Part shown: positions 26,370 to 35,800 of the stretch, one piece after another
How positions within the stretch are numbered: the first letter of the stretch is position 1
Layout of the letters: each line of letters starts with the position of its first letter
Origin: JOPF133 sp052144935
GTDB lineage: Bacteria; Acidobacteriota; Terriglobia; Bryobacterales; Bryobacteraceae
DNA length: 52,536 bases
Reading direction: 5' to 3'
Assembly (NCBI GenBank): GCA_052144935.1
Contig: JBKQPR010000099.1
Location: forward strand, 1-52,536
Position numbers and translations under genes: made by a program
Notes under the pieces: model-generated
The model's input: only the letters and a program-made list of their open reading frames with translations
Told to the model about the DNA's origin: nothing
The model's database searches: none

Positions 26370-28553
26370 CTATCGCATTCCCCACCGCTCGAAGAGGAAC
26401 GCAAGCACGTCGGTCTGCTGCGCGATGCGCTCGCTGAGCGCGGTGCCGATGCCGTGGCCGGAAGTGCCGCTGGTGCGCAGCAGTACGGGCTGGCGCGTGC
26501 CGGACGCCTGCAGCCGCGCGGTCATCTTGCGTGAGTTGGCCGGATCCACCCGCGGGTCGTTGGCGCCGGTGAGAAACAGAACCGCCGGATATGGAGTGCC
26601 GTCCACCACGTGATGATAGGGCGAATAGGCGTACAGCGCGCGGAACTGGCTGAGCTCCTTCACGGTTCCAAACTCGGTCACGTTGAAAGCGCCGTTGGGA
26701 GAAAGCTCCACGCGCAGCATATCGTAAATGCCCACGTGGGACACCACCGCGTGGAACAGCTCGGGATGCTGGGTAAGCGCCGCGCCCATCAGCAGGCCGC
26801 CGTTGCTGCCGCCTTCGATGGCCAGCCGCTCGGGAGTGGTGTAATGCCGGTCGATCAGGAAGCGGGCGCAGGCGGCGAAATCGTCGAAGACATTCTGCTT
26901 GTGCGTCAGGTTGCCGGCGCGGTGCCAGGCGTCGCCGTATTCGCCGCCGCCGCGCAGGTTGGCCACCGCGTACACCACCCCGCGCTCCAGCAGCGGCCGC
27001 AGGTTGGGCGCGAACGAGGGCGACAGGCTGATGCCATAACCGCCATAACCGTACAGCAGCACCGGGTTGTGGCCATCCAGGCGCGTGCCCTTGCGGCGCA
27101 GAATGTTGAGCGGCACCTTGGCTCCGTCCTTCGAGACGGCGAACTCGCGCAGCACTTCGGTATCGCCGAAATCGGCCGGCGAAGTCTCCGCCAGCGCCGT
27201 GGCCATCGCTTTTCCGGAAGCGGGATCGAAGCGCTTCCAGGCGGGCGGATGCACGTAGCTGGTGCTTTGAAATAGCAATTGACCGCCGCCATAACGCAGC
27301 ATCTCGGTCACCGCGGAAACCGGCTCCAGCGGCACCGTGCCCCGCGCCTTGCCAAGGGCATCGAAGACGCGGATCTGCGACGGGCCGCCCATCAGGTCGG
27401 CCACATAGAGCCGCTGGCCGGCGGGCACGAAATCTTCGATGGCTACGCCGCTTTCGGGAACGATGGTCTGGGCATGCGCCAGCTCCGGCTTGTCGATGGG
27501 CAGCTTCAGGATTTTGCCCATGGGCGCGTTCTGCCGCGAGAGCAGGTAGAGAAAGCCGTCGTTGCCGAATTCGATCGAGACTACGTCGTCGGCGAAGCGG
27601 GCCACCTGCGTCCAGCGGGCATCGGCCCCAGAGGGCGGCCCGGCCCCAGAGGGCGGCCCGGCCCCAGAGGACGGCTCGGCCCCAGAGGGCGGCCCGGCCC
27701 CGGAGGGCGGCCCCAGCAGGTAGTGGGCGTATTCGCCGCCATCGCCGTTGGACATGCGGGCCAGCACGAAGCGGCCGTCCTCGGAAGTTTCCAGCGCGAT
27801 TTCGGCGATGCGCGGGAAGTCCTTGCCGAGAGAATAGGTGTCCTCGCGCGAGCCGAGCTTGTGAAACCAGACCTGCTGATAGAAATCCAGGTCGGCCGGT
27901 GGACGCTCGCCGGCGCGCGGGTAGCGCGTGTAATAGAAGCCCGAGCCATCCCCGTTCCAGGCCACGCTGCCGCCCGCGGTGCCGCCGTTCACGCGCTCGA
28001 CCACGTCGCCGAGCGGCTTGCCGGTGGCCGTTTCGTAGACATGCACGCCGCCACTTTCGCTGCCGCCCTGGGAGAGCGACACGGCCACATACTTGCCGTC
28101 GGGCGAGGGCACGAAGAAGTCGATGGCGGTGTGTCCGGTGGGATCGGCCTGGGCGGGATCGACAATCGTGCGCGCCGCCGCCGGATTGTCCGGCGAGTCG
28201 AAGGTCACCAGGAAGGGCTGCTCCTTGGGAGGCAGCGTCTTGAGGGCGAAGAGCCGGCCCTGCCGCGCGGCCAACTGGCGATACCGCGGCGAAGGATTGG
28301 CCAGCAGCCGTTGCAGCTCCTTTTCGAGCGCGGCGCGGGTGGGCAGCACGTCCAGATACTGGCGGGCGTAGCGATTCTGGGCGTCGCTCCACGCGCGCAC
28401 CGCCGGATCGTCCCAGTTTTCGAGCCACCGGTAATCGTCCACGACCTTGACGCCGTGATAGACATCGGTGACGGGATGCTGGGGAGTGGCGGGCGGCGCA
28501 TCCGCGGCCCATAGACTGCCGGCGGCCAGAAGCATGACTAACGATTTTGGCAT
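26370..28553 (-). CDS. Secreted prolyl oligopeptidase (S9A)
   Basis: 727 aa. A signal peptide (KSLVMLLAAGSLWAA) is followed by the N-terminal prolyl-oligopeptidase segment (VTDVYHGVKVVDDYRWLEN), a seven-bladed propeller (about 70-440) and an alpha/beta hydrolase domain. The triad is S583 (GGSNGG), D666 (GANDPRVDP) and H700 (SGHGIG). The enzyme cleaves short Pro-containing peptides, here probably in the periplasm. Residues 281-310 are a (GPPSGA)5 insert in a propeller loop, encoded by an 18-bp tandem repeat. It is likely a monocistron or co-transcribed with galK downstream. Confidence 0.93.
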   Translation of the reverse strand: MPKSLVMLLAAGSLWAADAPPATPQHPVTDVYHGVKVVDDYRWLENWDDPAVRAWSDAQNRYARQYLDVLPTRAALEKELQRLLANPSPRYRQLAARQGRLFALKTLPPKEQPFLVTFDSPDNPAAARTIVDPAQADPTGHTAIDFFVPSPDGKYVAVSLSQGGSESGGVHVYETATGKPLGDVVERVNGGTAGGSVAWNGDGSGFYYTRYPRAGERPPADLDFYQQVWFHKLGSREDTYSLGKDFPRIAEIALETSEDGRFVLARMSNGDGGEYAHYLLGPPSGAGPPSGAEPSSGAGPPSGAGPPSGADARWTQVARFADDVVSIEFGNDGFLYLLSRQNAPMGKILKLPIDKPELAHAQTIVPESGVAIEDFVPAGQRLYVADLMGGPSQIRVFDALGKARGTVPLEPVSAVTEMLRYGGGQLLFQSTSYVHPPAWKRFDPASGKAMATALAETSPADFGDTEVLREFAVSKDGAKVPLNILRRKGTRLDGHNPVLLYGYGGYGISLSPSFAPNLRPLLERGVVYAVANLRGGGEYGDAWHRAGNLTHKQNVFDDFAACARFLIDRHYTTPERLAIEGGSNGGLLMGAALTQHPELFHAVVSHVGIYDMLRVELSPNGAFNVTEFGTVKELSQFRALYAYSPYHHVVDGTPYPAVLFLTGANDPRVDPANSRKMTARLQASGTRQPVLLRTSGTSGHGIGTALSERIAQQTDVLAFLFERWGMR
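27624..27713 (-). repeat. 18-bp in-frame tandem repeat (GPPSGA)5
   Basis: Five tandem 18-bp units (GGCCCCAGAGGGCGGCCC as read on the + strand) with three substitutions in total, in frame inside the prolyl oligopeptidase gene. They add 30 Gly/Pro/Ser-rich residues to the propeller. The near identity of units indicates recent expansion or ongoing homogenisation. Confidence 0.9.
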
Positions 28554-28634
28554 TTACTTAGCTTACCGGGAAAGGCGACGGCTTGGTTTGGCGCTGGGGC
28601 GGGGGAAGCGTACGGCGCCATTGACGGAGGCAGG

Positions 28635-29048
28635 TTACGTTCCCTCCTTCCCCCGCTCTTCCCCGCCCCATTTCACCCCAGCTTCACCGTACGGTGTGAA
28701 GAGCACCAGATCGCGTGCGGCTGGCGGGTTAATGATCTTGGCGTCCTTGGTTGGGCCCACCTTGAATATTTCAAGCTCCTTCATGACTCCATTCACGACG
28801 TGAAGCAACACCTGGACGATTCCACCGTCGGCGTCCCGGTACTCGCCCTCGGTTGGCACACGCCGCTTGACAGGCGCGGGCTGGCAGGTGCCGCACTGTA
28901 AGGCCAGGGTGCCATCCTCGAGGATCTGGCAGGCGCTGACGAAATCCAGTTGACGGCGCAGTTCGTCACGGCCTGGGAATGCCGGCTCCAGGAGCCTCTC
29001 CAGCAACTCCCGTTCGTGGGTCTCCAGAGGACGAAACGTCCGATCCAT
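28635..29048 (-). CDS. Small protein, DUF6984-like
   Basis: 137 aa. The sequence RPLETHERELLERLLEPAFP and ELRRQLDFVSACQILEDGTL resembles small uncharacterised proteins I would place in DUF6984; GVMKELEIFKVG near the C-terminus also fits. There is one CGTC motif (LALQCGTCQPA) but no zinc-finger pairing. No signal peptide or membrane segment, so it is cytoplasmic. It lies 38 bp downstream of hemB on the same strand and could be read from the hemB transcript. Function unknown. Confidence 0.55.
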   Translation of the reverse strand: MDRTFRPLETHERELLERLLEPAFPGRDELRRQLDFVSACQILEDGTLALQCGTCQPAPVKRRVPTEGEYRDADGGIVQVLLHVVNGVMKELEIFKVGPTKDAKIINPPAARDLVLFTPYGEAGVKWGGEERGKEGT

Positions 29049-29086
29049 GGCGCTCCTCTGAGCGTGCTACCCGGCCTGCCCGCGCT

Positions 29087-30058
29087 CTACGACAGCAGCC
29101 GCGCCGCCGGCTTGGCGAAATAGGTCAGGATAATGCCTGCGCCGGCGCGGGCGATCGAGGTGAGGCTTTCCATCATGGCGCGGTCGTGGTCGATCCAGCC
29201 GTTGCGGGCGGCTGCCACGATCATGGAGTATTCGCCGCTCACCTGGTAGGCGGCGATGGGCACGTCGAAGCGCTGGCGCGCCTGGCAGATCAGGTCCAGA
29301 TACGGCAGGGCGGGCTTCACCATGATCATGTCGGCGCCCTCTTGCAGGTCCAGCTCGATTTCCTGCATGGCCTCGCGGCCGTTGGCCGGGTCCATCTGGT
29401 AACTGCGGCGGTCGCCGAATTGGGGCGCGGAGTCGGCCGCCTCGCGGAAGGGGCCGTAAAAGACGGAGGCGAACTTGGCGGCGTAGGACAAGATCGGCGT
29501 GCGCTCATAGCCGCTGGCGTCCAGCGCCCGGCGGATGGCCCACACCCGCCCGTCCATCATGTCGGAGGGGGCCACGATGTCGGCGCCCGCGCGGGCATGC
29601 GAAACGGCCGACTTGGCGAGCCATTCCAGGGTGGTGTCGTTGTCCACATCGCCGTCTTTGATGTAGCCGCAATGGCCGTGGCTGGTGTATTCGCAGTTGC
29701 AGACGTCGGTCACTATCAGCAGCCGCTGGGTGCCGCGGCGCAGGGCCCGAATGGCGCGCTGCACGATGCCGTTTTCGTCGTAGGCGCCGGTGGCCATCTC
29801 GTCCTTGAATTCGGGCAGGCCGAACAGGATCACGCCGCCGATTCCCAGCGCCTGGACTTCCTCGCACTCCTTCACCAGCTCGTCGATCGACAATTGGAAG
29901 TTGCCGGGCATGGCGCCGATCTCGCGGCGGATTCCCTCGCCCGGACAGACGAACAGCGGCAGAATGAACTGGGTGGGGGAGAGCCGGGTTTCGCGAACCA
30001 GGTCGCGGATGGCTTCCGTGGAGCGCCGGCGGCGGAGACGATGGGTGGGGAACGGCAT
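29087..30058 (-). CDS. hemB: Porphobilinogen synthase (delta-aminolevulinate dehydratase)
   Basis: 323 aa, full length. The two Schiff-base lysines are K195 (SYAAKFASVFYGPFR) and K248 (MVKPALPYLD). The active-site zinc cysteines are present as DVCNCEYTSHGHCG, so it is a Zn-type enzyme rather than the Mg-type with Asp replacements. It condenses two 5-aminolevulinate into porphobilinogen in haem and cobalamin synthesis. It is the first gene of its minus-strand transcript; no other hem gene is in the window. Confidence 0.97.
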   Translation of the reverse strand: MPFPTHRLRRRRSTEAIRDLVRETRLSPTQFILPLFVCPGEGIRREIGAMPGNFQLSIDELVKECEEVQALGIGGVILFGLPEFKDEMATGAYDENGIVQRAIRALRRGTQRLLIVTDVCNCEYTSHGHCGYIKDGDVDNDTTLEWLAKSAVSHARAGADIVAPSDMMDGRVWAIRRALDASGYERTPILSYAAKFASVFYGPFREAADSAPQFGDRRSYQMDPANGREAMQEIELDLQEGADMIMVKPALPYLDLICQARQRFDVPIAAYQVSGEYSMIVAAARNGWIDHDRAMMESLTSIARAGAGIILTYFAKPAARLLS

Positions 30059-30521
30059 GCCCGGATTGTAACGCGGCGCGGCCAGGTATTACAGGAGCCT
30101 CAACTCTTGGCGCCGCGATGATTTTTCGTGGGGCAGGGCCCAAGGGGCACCCCCGCCTTGTGTTCGCCTTGTGTGGACCACCCCAGGCGCGAAGCGCCGG
30201 CAAGCGCCCACACGAGCGCGGGGCGACCCAGCATGGGCGTTAGAATAACCGGCCCCGTCGCTCTGTGCGACGGCGTGTATTCCTCACAGCCAAACCCGGC
30301 GTTCCATACCGCCGGCATTTCCGCGGATCCACTATGAAGTGACGTGGCTCCTGCAAGCTTCCGGCAAGCCCGTTTACCAAGCCGAAGACCCTAGGTTTAT
30401 TCATTTGGTGATTGGTCTGGGCAGGATTCGAGGAGCAACCGATTCCAGCGGTGGAGGATTCGCCTAGCGGTTACCGGCCCATAACTTAACTTCGAAGCCC
30501 CGCTCTCATGGCGGCTGAGCC
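30059..30521. other. Intergenic region with repeat-like and coding-like sequence
   Basis: A 463-bp gap upstream of hemB. At about 30126-30160 it carries a stretch (GGGCAGGGCCCAAGGGGCAC) that is the inverse of a sequence near 31620-31640. One + frame is open from 30249 to TAG 30465 without ATG; part of it (IHYEVTWLLQASGKPVYQAE) reads like protein and could be a remnant. The hemB promoter should lie close to 30060-30110 but no clear boxes were found. Confidence 0.35.
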
Positions 30522-31349
30522 TTAAGTGCACTGCAGAATCAGCCACACATTGTCGAATCGACGGTGCCGCAAGTCATCCTTGTGGATCATGAAATACAAG
30601 CGACCCGAGTCGCCCCAGTCCATGCCTGTGCGTTGCTCAGAGTCAACCTGCAATAGCAGTCGCCAATCAACGGCCCCGGCATCGAGGCCCTTCTTGCGGC
30701 CCCGATCATACCCGCCAGTGTCGCAATAAATGCCGTTCGTGACGAGTTGCGCTTCCAAACACAGGTCGCCTTGAATCTCATCGGCATGCCCGCCCATGCG
30801 GTAGACCGGTCGCTTCAGGGGATCTATGAGCTTCCAGTAGGCTTCGAACTCTTCCTTGGTAGCGTGCAGCTCTCGAAGAAAACCGCTTCTCGCGCCTGGC
30901 AGTGAAACTTCAGGTTTTGCGGTAAGCGCCATCCCCTTGAAGCGCGCCTCTTCGTCCAGGTCGCGGTGCGGCGCACGAGGCCGGTGCGCGGCAAACGGCG
31001 AGGGAGAATAGACCACCTTGGCTGATCCCTTGTCCTTCGGGTCGAATCCCCAAGGTTGATTAACCGCGTCATAGAAGAAAAAAAGCGATCCACTCCGGGG
31101 TAGAGGCAGACCTCGAATGGCGGGCAAAGTACGCAGATCGAGTTGGGCGATGAACGACAGGGGTTGTTCGTCCAGCCAAACCGGCCAAGGAATGTCCTTA
31201 GGCAAACTTGGCCGACCGCCCAACCTGCCAACAGCCTGTGCACCGGCCTTGCCTGCGATCAGCCGGAGCGAAGGCTGGCTCCGAGCTTGAATCGCGGCGG
31301 CGAATCGGTCCAGCCCGATTTCGTGAAGTTGTTGTCGCATCGTGCTCAT
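30522..31349 (-). CDS. DUF1963 (YwqG-like) protein
   Basis: About 275 aa from ATG 31349 (an in-frame ATG at 31388 would add 13 residues). It matches the DUF1963/YwqG family: GRLGGRPSLPKDIPWPVW, PLSFIAQLDLRTLP, GSLFFFYDA, MGGHADEIQGD, LLLQVDSEQRTGMDWGDSGR and LYFMIHKDDL are the usual conserved blocks. The family is cytoplasmic and uncharacterised, often near toxin or SUKH-type genes. No operon partner is evident; downstream is a long gap before hemB. Confidence 0.85.
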   Translation of the reverse strand: MSTMRQQLHEIGLDRFAAAIQARSQPSLRLIAGKAGAQAVGRLGGRPSLPKDIPWPVWLDEQPLSFIAQLDLRTLPAIRGLPLPRSGSLFFFYDAVNQPWGFDPKDKGSAKVVYSPSPFAAHRPRAPHRDLDEEARFKGMALTAKPEVSLPGARSGFLRELHATKEEFEAYWKLIDPLKRPVYRMGGHADEIQGDLCLEAQLVTNGIYCDTGGYDRGRKKGLDAGAVDWRLLLQVDSEQRTGMDWGDSGRLYFMIHKDDLRHRRFDNVWLILQCT

Positions 31350-31546
31350 AGCATCGATCTTCCAGTGGCCCGATGGTGACGTAAGCAAATTCAGAGTAAC
31401 TCACCGTATTCTTGTTGTGAGGTGGGCTCAGCGAAAACCGGCGGTCTTTCGGAATTTCCGAGTTCATCGGCACGAGGAACGCTCTGTTGCAGAAGTCCCG
31501 CCGCAGCCGGGTCGGGCTTGCTTTTAACGCCTATGTGGCGGACAGA

Positions 31547-31660
31547 AAGGGCACCCGGCTGAGAGCCAGGTGAGAGCCTTTGGCGCGGCGTGTTCAGGCA
31601 GACCACGCAAAACGGGGGCGCCCTCTGGGCCCTGCCCCACGGGTGGCTCCGAGAGCGCCG
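31547..31660. repeat. Dispersed repeat element (partial)
   Basis: The segment contains CGGCTGAGAGCC and CCCTCTGGGCCCTGCCCC. Related words occur at 44101-44260 (CAGGCTGAGAGCC, GTGCCCTCTGGCCC) and, inverted, at about 30126-30160. The copies are imperfect and sit only in intergenic DNA, so they probably belong to one family of non-coding dispersed elements. Confidence 0.45.
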
Positions 31661-31668
31661 GGGCCCAG

Positions 31669-31875
31669 AAACGGAAGCGAAGTCCGGGTTCGAAGATGCG
31701 CATCGGTTGAGTGTTGGTGAGGGAGACCAGTCCTTCGCCATTGATATAGCCTTGAAATGCAGGCTTGCCCGCGGCGAGCTGGTCGGTTGCCAGTTGAGCG
31801 CCGGTATCGATGATCGTGAATCCGGAGGCGTAGGTTGGGCCGCTGGCTTCGTACTGAATCGGCGAGTTCGAATGA
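31669..31875 (-). pseudogene. TonB-receptor 3' fragment
   Basis: About 205 bp that aligns, with roughly 85-90% identity by eye, to the last codons of the TonB-dependent receptor gene (32860-33065). In the matching frame it encodes PTYASGFTIIDTGAQLA and QGYINGEGLVSLTNTQPMRI followed by LRFRF, lacking the expected stop. It has no upstream gene body, so it is a decayed paralogue end or a duplicated 3' segment. It lies in the same orientation as the intact receptor gene, with the second DUF433/DUF5615 module between the two copies. Confidence 0.75.
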
Positions 31876-31982
31876 CCAAAGACCGATAAACAACGAACGC
31901 GGGTCCACGCTGCTTGCCTGCGATACTCACCAGTTGTGCGGTTTGCCCCGAGCTGCGTAAACTAGAACAGGAGTTTAGAGGT

Positions 31983-32300
31983 ATGCAGGACTACGTCGAG
32001 CAGCGTGAGGGCGGATACTACATCGCGGGGACGCGGATCTCGATTGACAGCATTGTCCATGCTTTTCAGGATGGGGAATCGCCGGAAGGAATTTTGCGGT
32101 CGTTTCCGATGGCCGGTCCTCTGGTCCGAATATACGGTGCGATCACCTTCTATCTCGAGAACAAGGATGAGGTCGAGGCGTACCTGAAAGATCAAGAACG
32201 GCTCTGGAGCGAAGTGGAGGCCATGCAAACCGATCCGCCTGAGTCCCTGGCGGGCCGGTTGCGCGAGGCCAAAGAGCACGCGTACCCGAGGCGCGCTTGA
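31983..32300 (+). CDS. DUF433 antitoxin of a DUF433/DUF5615 pair (copy 2)
   Basis: 105 aa from ATG 31983 (AGAGGT just upstream); the frame extends to 31914 but the first residues there are not family-like. DUF433 blocks: QREGGYYIAGTRISIDSIVH, FQDGESPEGILRSFP, YGAITFYLENKDEVEAYLKD. It is homologous to the copy at 24447-24761 (YGAITFYLxNK shared) but clearly diverged. Its stop overlaps the TTG start of the DUF5615 gene (TTGA). The antitoxin remains intact although its toxin gene is broken. Confidence 0.82.
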   Translation: MQDYVEQREGGYYIAGTRISIDSIVHAFQDGESPEGILRSFPMAGPLVRIYGAITFYLENKDEVEAYLKDQERLWSEVEAMQTDPPESLAGRLREAKEHAYPRRA

Positions 32301-32646
32301 AGGTCCGTTTCCTGGCAGACGCCAACTTCAATCAGAAGATCATAACGGGTCTCCTGCTCCGGAGCCGCAGATCGACTTCGAGTGGCCTCAGAACGCGATC
32401 CCCGAGCGCATGAAAGACCCGCAGGTGCTGGAACTCGGGGCGGCGCTTGGCCGGGTGATCGTCACTCATGATGTGAGGACGATGCCCGGCTGGCTTCCGA
32501 CCTTCATACAAGATCAGCTCCGTCCAGGGCTGATTCTGGTCCCGGACAAGATGGCGATCCGAGATGCGATCGAGGATCTTCTACTAATCTGGCAGGTGTC
32601 GGAAGCCGAGGAATGGATCAATCAGATGCGGCGTCTGCCGCTCTGA
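32297..32646 (+). pseudogene. DUF5615 PIN-like toxin, frameshifted (copy 2)
   Basis: Starting at TTG 32297 the gene reads LKVRFLADANFNQKIITGLL, homologous to the intact toxin at 24765. After CTCCGG (32357-32362) the frame is lost and terminates at TGA 32411. In the +1 frame the homology resumes at once (EPQIDFEWPQNAIPERMKDP, then GRVIVTHDVRTMPGW, DLLLIWQVSEAEEW). Inserting a single G at 32361-32363 would restore a 116-aa protein matching the 117-aa paralogue. Either the toxin has been inactivated by a one-base deletion in a G run, or this is a sequencing error. Confidence 0.85.
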
Positions 32647-32858
32647 CGGGTACTACGCGATCTTGATTCGCTGTAGCGAGCTTGCTTGTCGAAGCTGCGC
32701 GGCGGCTTCTGGGGAATCGACCCTCAAATCCTCAGGTCTGGGCGTGATGGGTCAAGCAGCAGGCGCGCAGTAGAGTCACGCCGCGCACCCCAAAAGATAC
32801 CTCCGCGTTCCGTCAGGGCCGGAGCGCACGGCCTCGTGCCTCTTGACGATGTGCCCGC
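32647..32858. other. Intergenic spacer
   Basis: A 212-bp convergent spacer between the broken toxin gene and the TonB receptor end. No coding sequence or strong terminator seen. Confidence 0.4.
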
Positions 32859-35800
32859 CTAGAAGCGGAAGCGCAGTCCGAGTTCGATGACGCGCATCGG
32901 TTGAGTGGTGGTGAGGTTGGCCAGCCCTTCGCCGTTGATATAGCCTTGGAATGCAGGCTTGCCCGCGGCGAGTTGGTTGGCCGCCAGTTGAGCGCCGGTA
33001 TTGATGATCGTGAATCCGCTGGCGTAGGTTGGGCCAAGGGCTTTGTACTGAATGGAACTGTTGGTACTGAGCCGCCGCACCTGATTGAACGGGTTGAACG
33101 CGTTGACGCGCAGCTCAAACCCATATCTCTCCTTGACCCTGATCGTTTTGATGAGGCTCATGTCGTTGGTGAAGCTTCCGAGGCCGTTGAGGAAATTGCG
33201 CGGACCGGTTCCATCCGAGCCGAGCGCGGGAAGCCCCAGTCCCGCGGCGTTGAAGGTCAAAGGCCCGCTTACCGAGTTCGGCGAACCTGTGACCTGCAGC
33301 CGCGGCGTAAGGTCGCCTGTACCTAGGAAGATATTGCCCAGGTTCACGCTGGTGGTGGAATTGGCCTGCTGGATGCTGAATGAGGGGGAATAGGGCGCGC
33401 CGCTGAAGGCGGTGAATGCGCCCGCGAAACGCCAGTCGTCGAGCACGCGCCGCCCGAATCCGTTCTTGAAGTGCAGGGCTTGCGAGAGTTTCGGTATTTC
33501 GTAGGCGTAGCTGGCGTTAAACACGCTTTTCCGCTCGTTGGCCAGGATGTAGCCGGTGTACTTCTGCCAGTTCTCGGTGAACTCGCCCTGATTTTCCAGG
33601 TTTCCGGCGGTCTTGGCCAGGGTGTAGGACGACTCGAACGACAGGCCGTGGCTGAAGCGTTTGACCAGACCGACCTGCATCGAATTGTAGTGCGCGTTGC
33701 CGCTGTTTTCGTTCATGGTCAGGGAGTTGTAGCCGGGATACGGACGCATGATCGAGGGATCCGCGGCGTTGCTGCCCGGCAAAGGAGGGCCCGGATTGCT
33801 GGCCGATATGGTGCCGGCAAGGTTGCTGCCCGGATTGCTGGGATCGATGAATTGAGGCAGGTACGCGTATCCCAGCGGCACGGCATTCAAATTGAACTGA
33901 ATGGGCTGGTGACGCTGCTGGTTGCCGACATAAGCCACGTTCAGCATCATCTGTCCCTTCAACAAGCGCTGCACCGACACGCTGTAGTCGTAAATGGTCG
34001 GCACTTTGGGGTTGGCTGTGTCGGTCGCCCCCAGGCTGAGGATCCCGATGGGACTTACGTTGGAGGGCGCCGACAGCGTAGCCAGGCTGGTGAGGACGAT
34101 GTCGGTTTGTTGGGCGTTGCCGTTTTCGAAGTTATTGAGGGCCTGCGCGATGTTGGGGCGATTGTAGCCCCAGCCGAAGCCGCCCCGGATCACGGTCTTT
34201 TCGCTGGTTCCCGGCGACCATGCAAAGCCGCCCCGCGGGGCAGCCAGGATGACCCTGGGATTGATGATTCCATTGTTTCCGATGCCGTTGGTGCCGAAAG
34301 GAGCCACGCCATCGCGCGGATTGCCCGAGCCGGGGACAATGGTGTACTTCAGGATGTTGGTCAGGCTGGCGGGCAGAGGACTGTTCGGATGCGCCGGATC
34401 GATCACCTGGGTGGGACTGGCGGGATCGAGCTGATACAGGCGCACCGCCTGGCTGGCACTCCATAGGCTGGGCACGAAGGTCGCGTCGTTGGTCCTGGCA
34501 GGATCGATTTCGTGCTGTGACGGCATGTGGTAAAGGCGCAGGCCGTAATCGAATGTCAGGTTGTGTTTCACCTTCCAGGTGTCCTGAATATAGAAATCGG
34601 TATCGGTGTATTCGGCGTCTTTGTGGGCGATGAACTGGGTTTGGGTGAAGCTGTTCAGCGATCCCAGGAGGAGATTGGAGGGCCCGTATCCGGTGTCGAA
34701 CGGGCTGTTGGCATTCGGCGAGAAGTCGAAAGTGCCTTTGTCGTTGCCGGCGCCCGGACCGCTGCTGTCATCCTCGTTCTTGTAATTGCGGATGTGCAGA
34801 AGGCCGAACTTGATGATGTGCGTCCCTTTCGACCAGTTGAAATTGGTCGAAAACTGATATTCGTTGGTGTAAGAGTCCGCCGGGGTGCGTGGAAACGCGA
34901 AGTTCGGGTAAGTGCCGAAAGTCATGGCCGGCAGAATGTCGTTAGTCGGAGTGTAGGCCAGCGGAAGGCCCTCCAGCCCGTTCGCAGCCTTAGTGAGAGC
35001 CTTTTCATTCACCAGGATCCAGTCCACGCGATCGAAGGACCAGGCAACCAGGGCGTCCATGACAAAGGTGGGAGAGAAAGTCTTGGTGAAGGTGCCCGCC
35101 GCAGCGCGGTCCGGCCGGGGGCGCTTGATAATGGCGTCCGCCAGGTTTCCGGACGTGATGTTGATGTTGGGACCGGCCTCCGTTCCCCCATCCTCGGTGT
35201 ATCGCCCGGATAACCTCATACTCTGGCCCATATTCCAATCGGCTTTGCCCTCGGTGTCCCAGCGCGGCATGGTGGTCTGAGACTCGAAATTGTAGTTGAC
35301 CGAGAGGCTGCCCGCTAAATTGGGCTCTGGAAACAGCTTCATGACGGCGGCGCCCAGGGGGTTGATCATCGAGGGCGGGATCACATTCCCGGGGAACGGA
35401 ATCCCGTTGGCTCCGTTGGTGAGCTGCGTGCCGGGTTGATAAATCACCTGCAATTTCCCGGTGCTCGGATTGATGGTCTGCGAGAAGTCTCCGGCGCGCT
35501 CCATATCGGTAGGCGTGCGGCTTTGCGTGGTAGCCGTCGGCGTGGTCTGGACGAAATTTTCGTAGTTATAGAAGAAGAATACCTTGTTCTTCTTGATCGG
35601 ACCGCCGAAGTTGCCTCCCACATAGTTGTACCGGTACTTCGGACGGGGAATCGCCGTGCCGCAAGCTACGCAATTGTTGGCCCAGGCATTGGCGTTCAGA
35701 TCTTCGTTGCGAAGATTGTCGAACCCCATGCCGTGGAACGTGTTGGTGCCGGACTTGGTGATCACGTTGATGACGTTGCCGCCCCGGTAGCCATACTGCG

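Noticed and set aside
24447..32646. Defence island
   Set aside because: Only toxin-antitoxin pairs and one weak remnant are present, interspersed with housekeeping genes; no nuclease, helicase, restriction or phage-related cluster.
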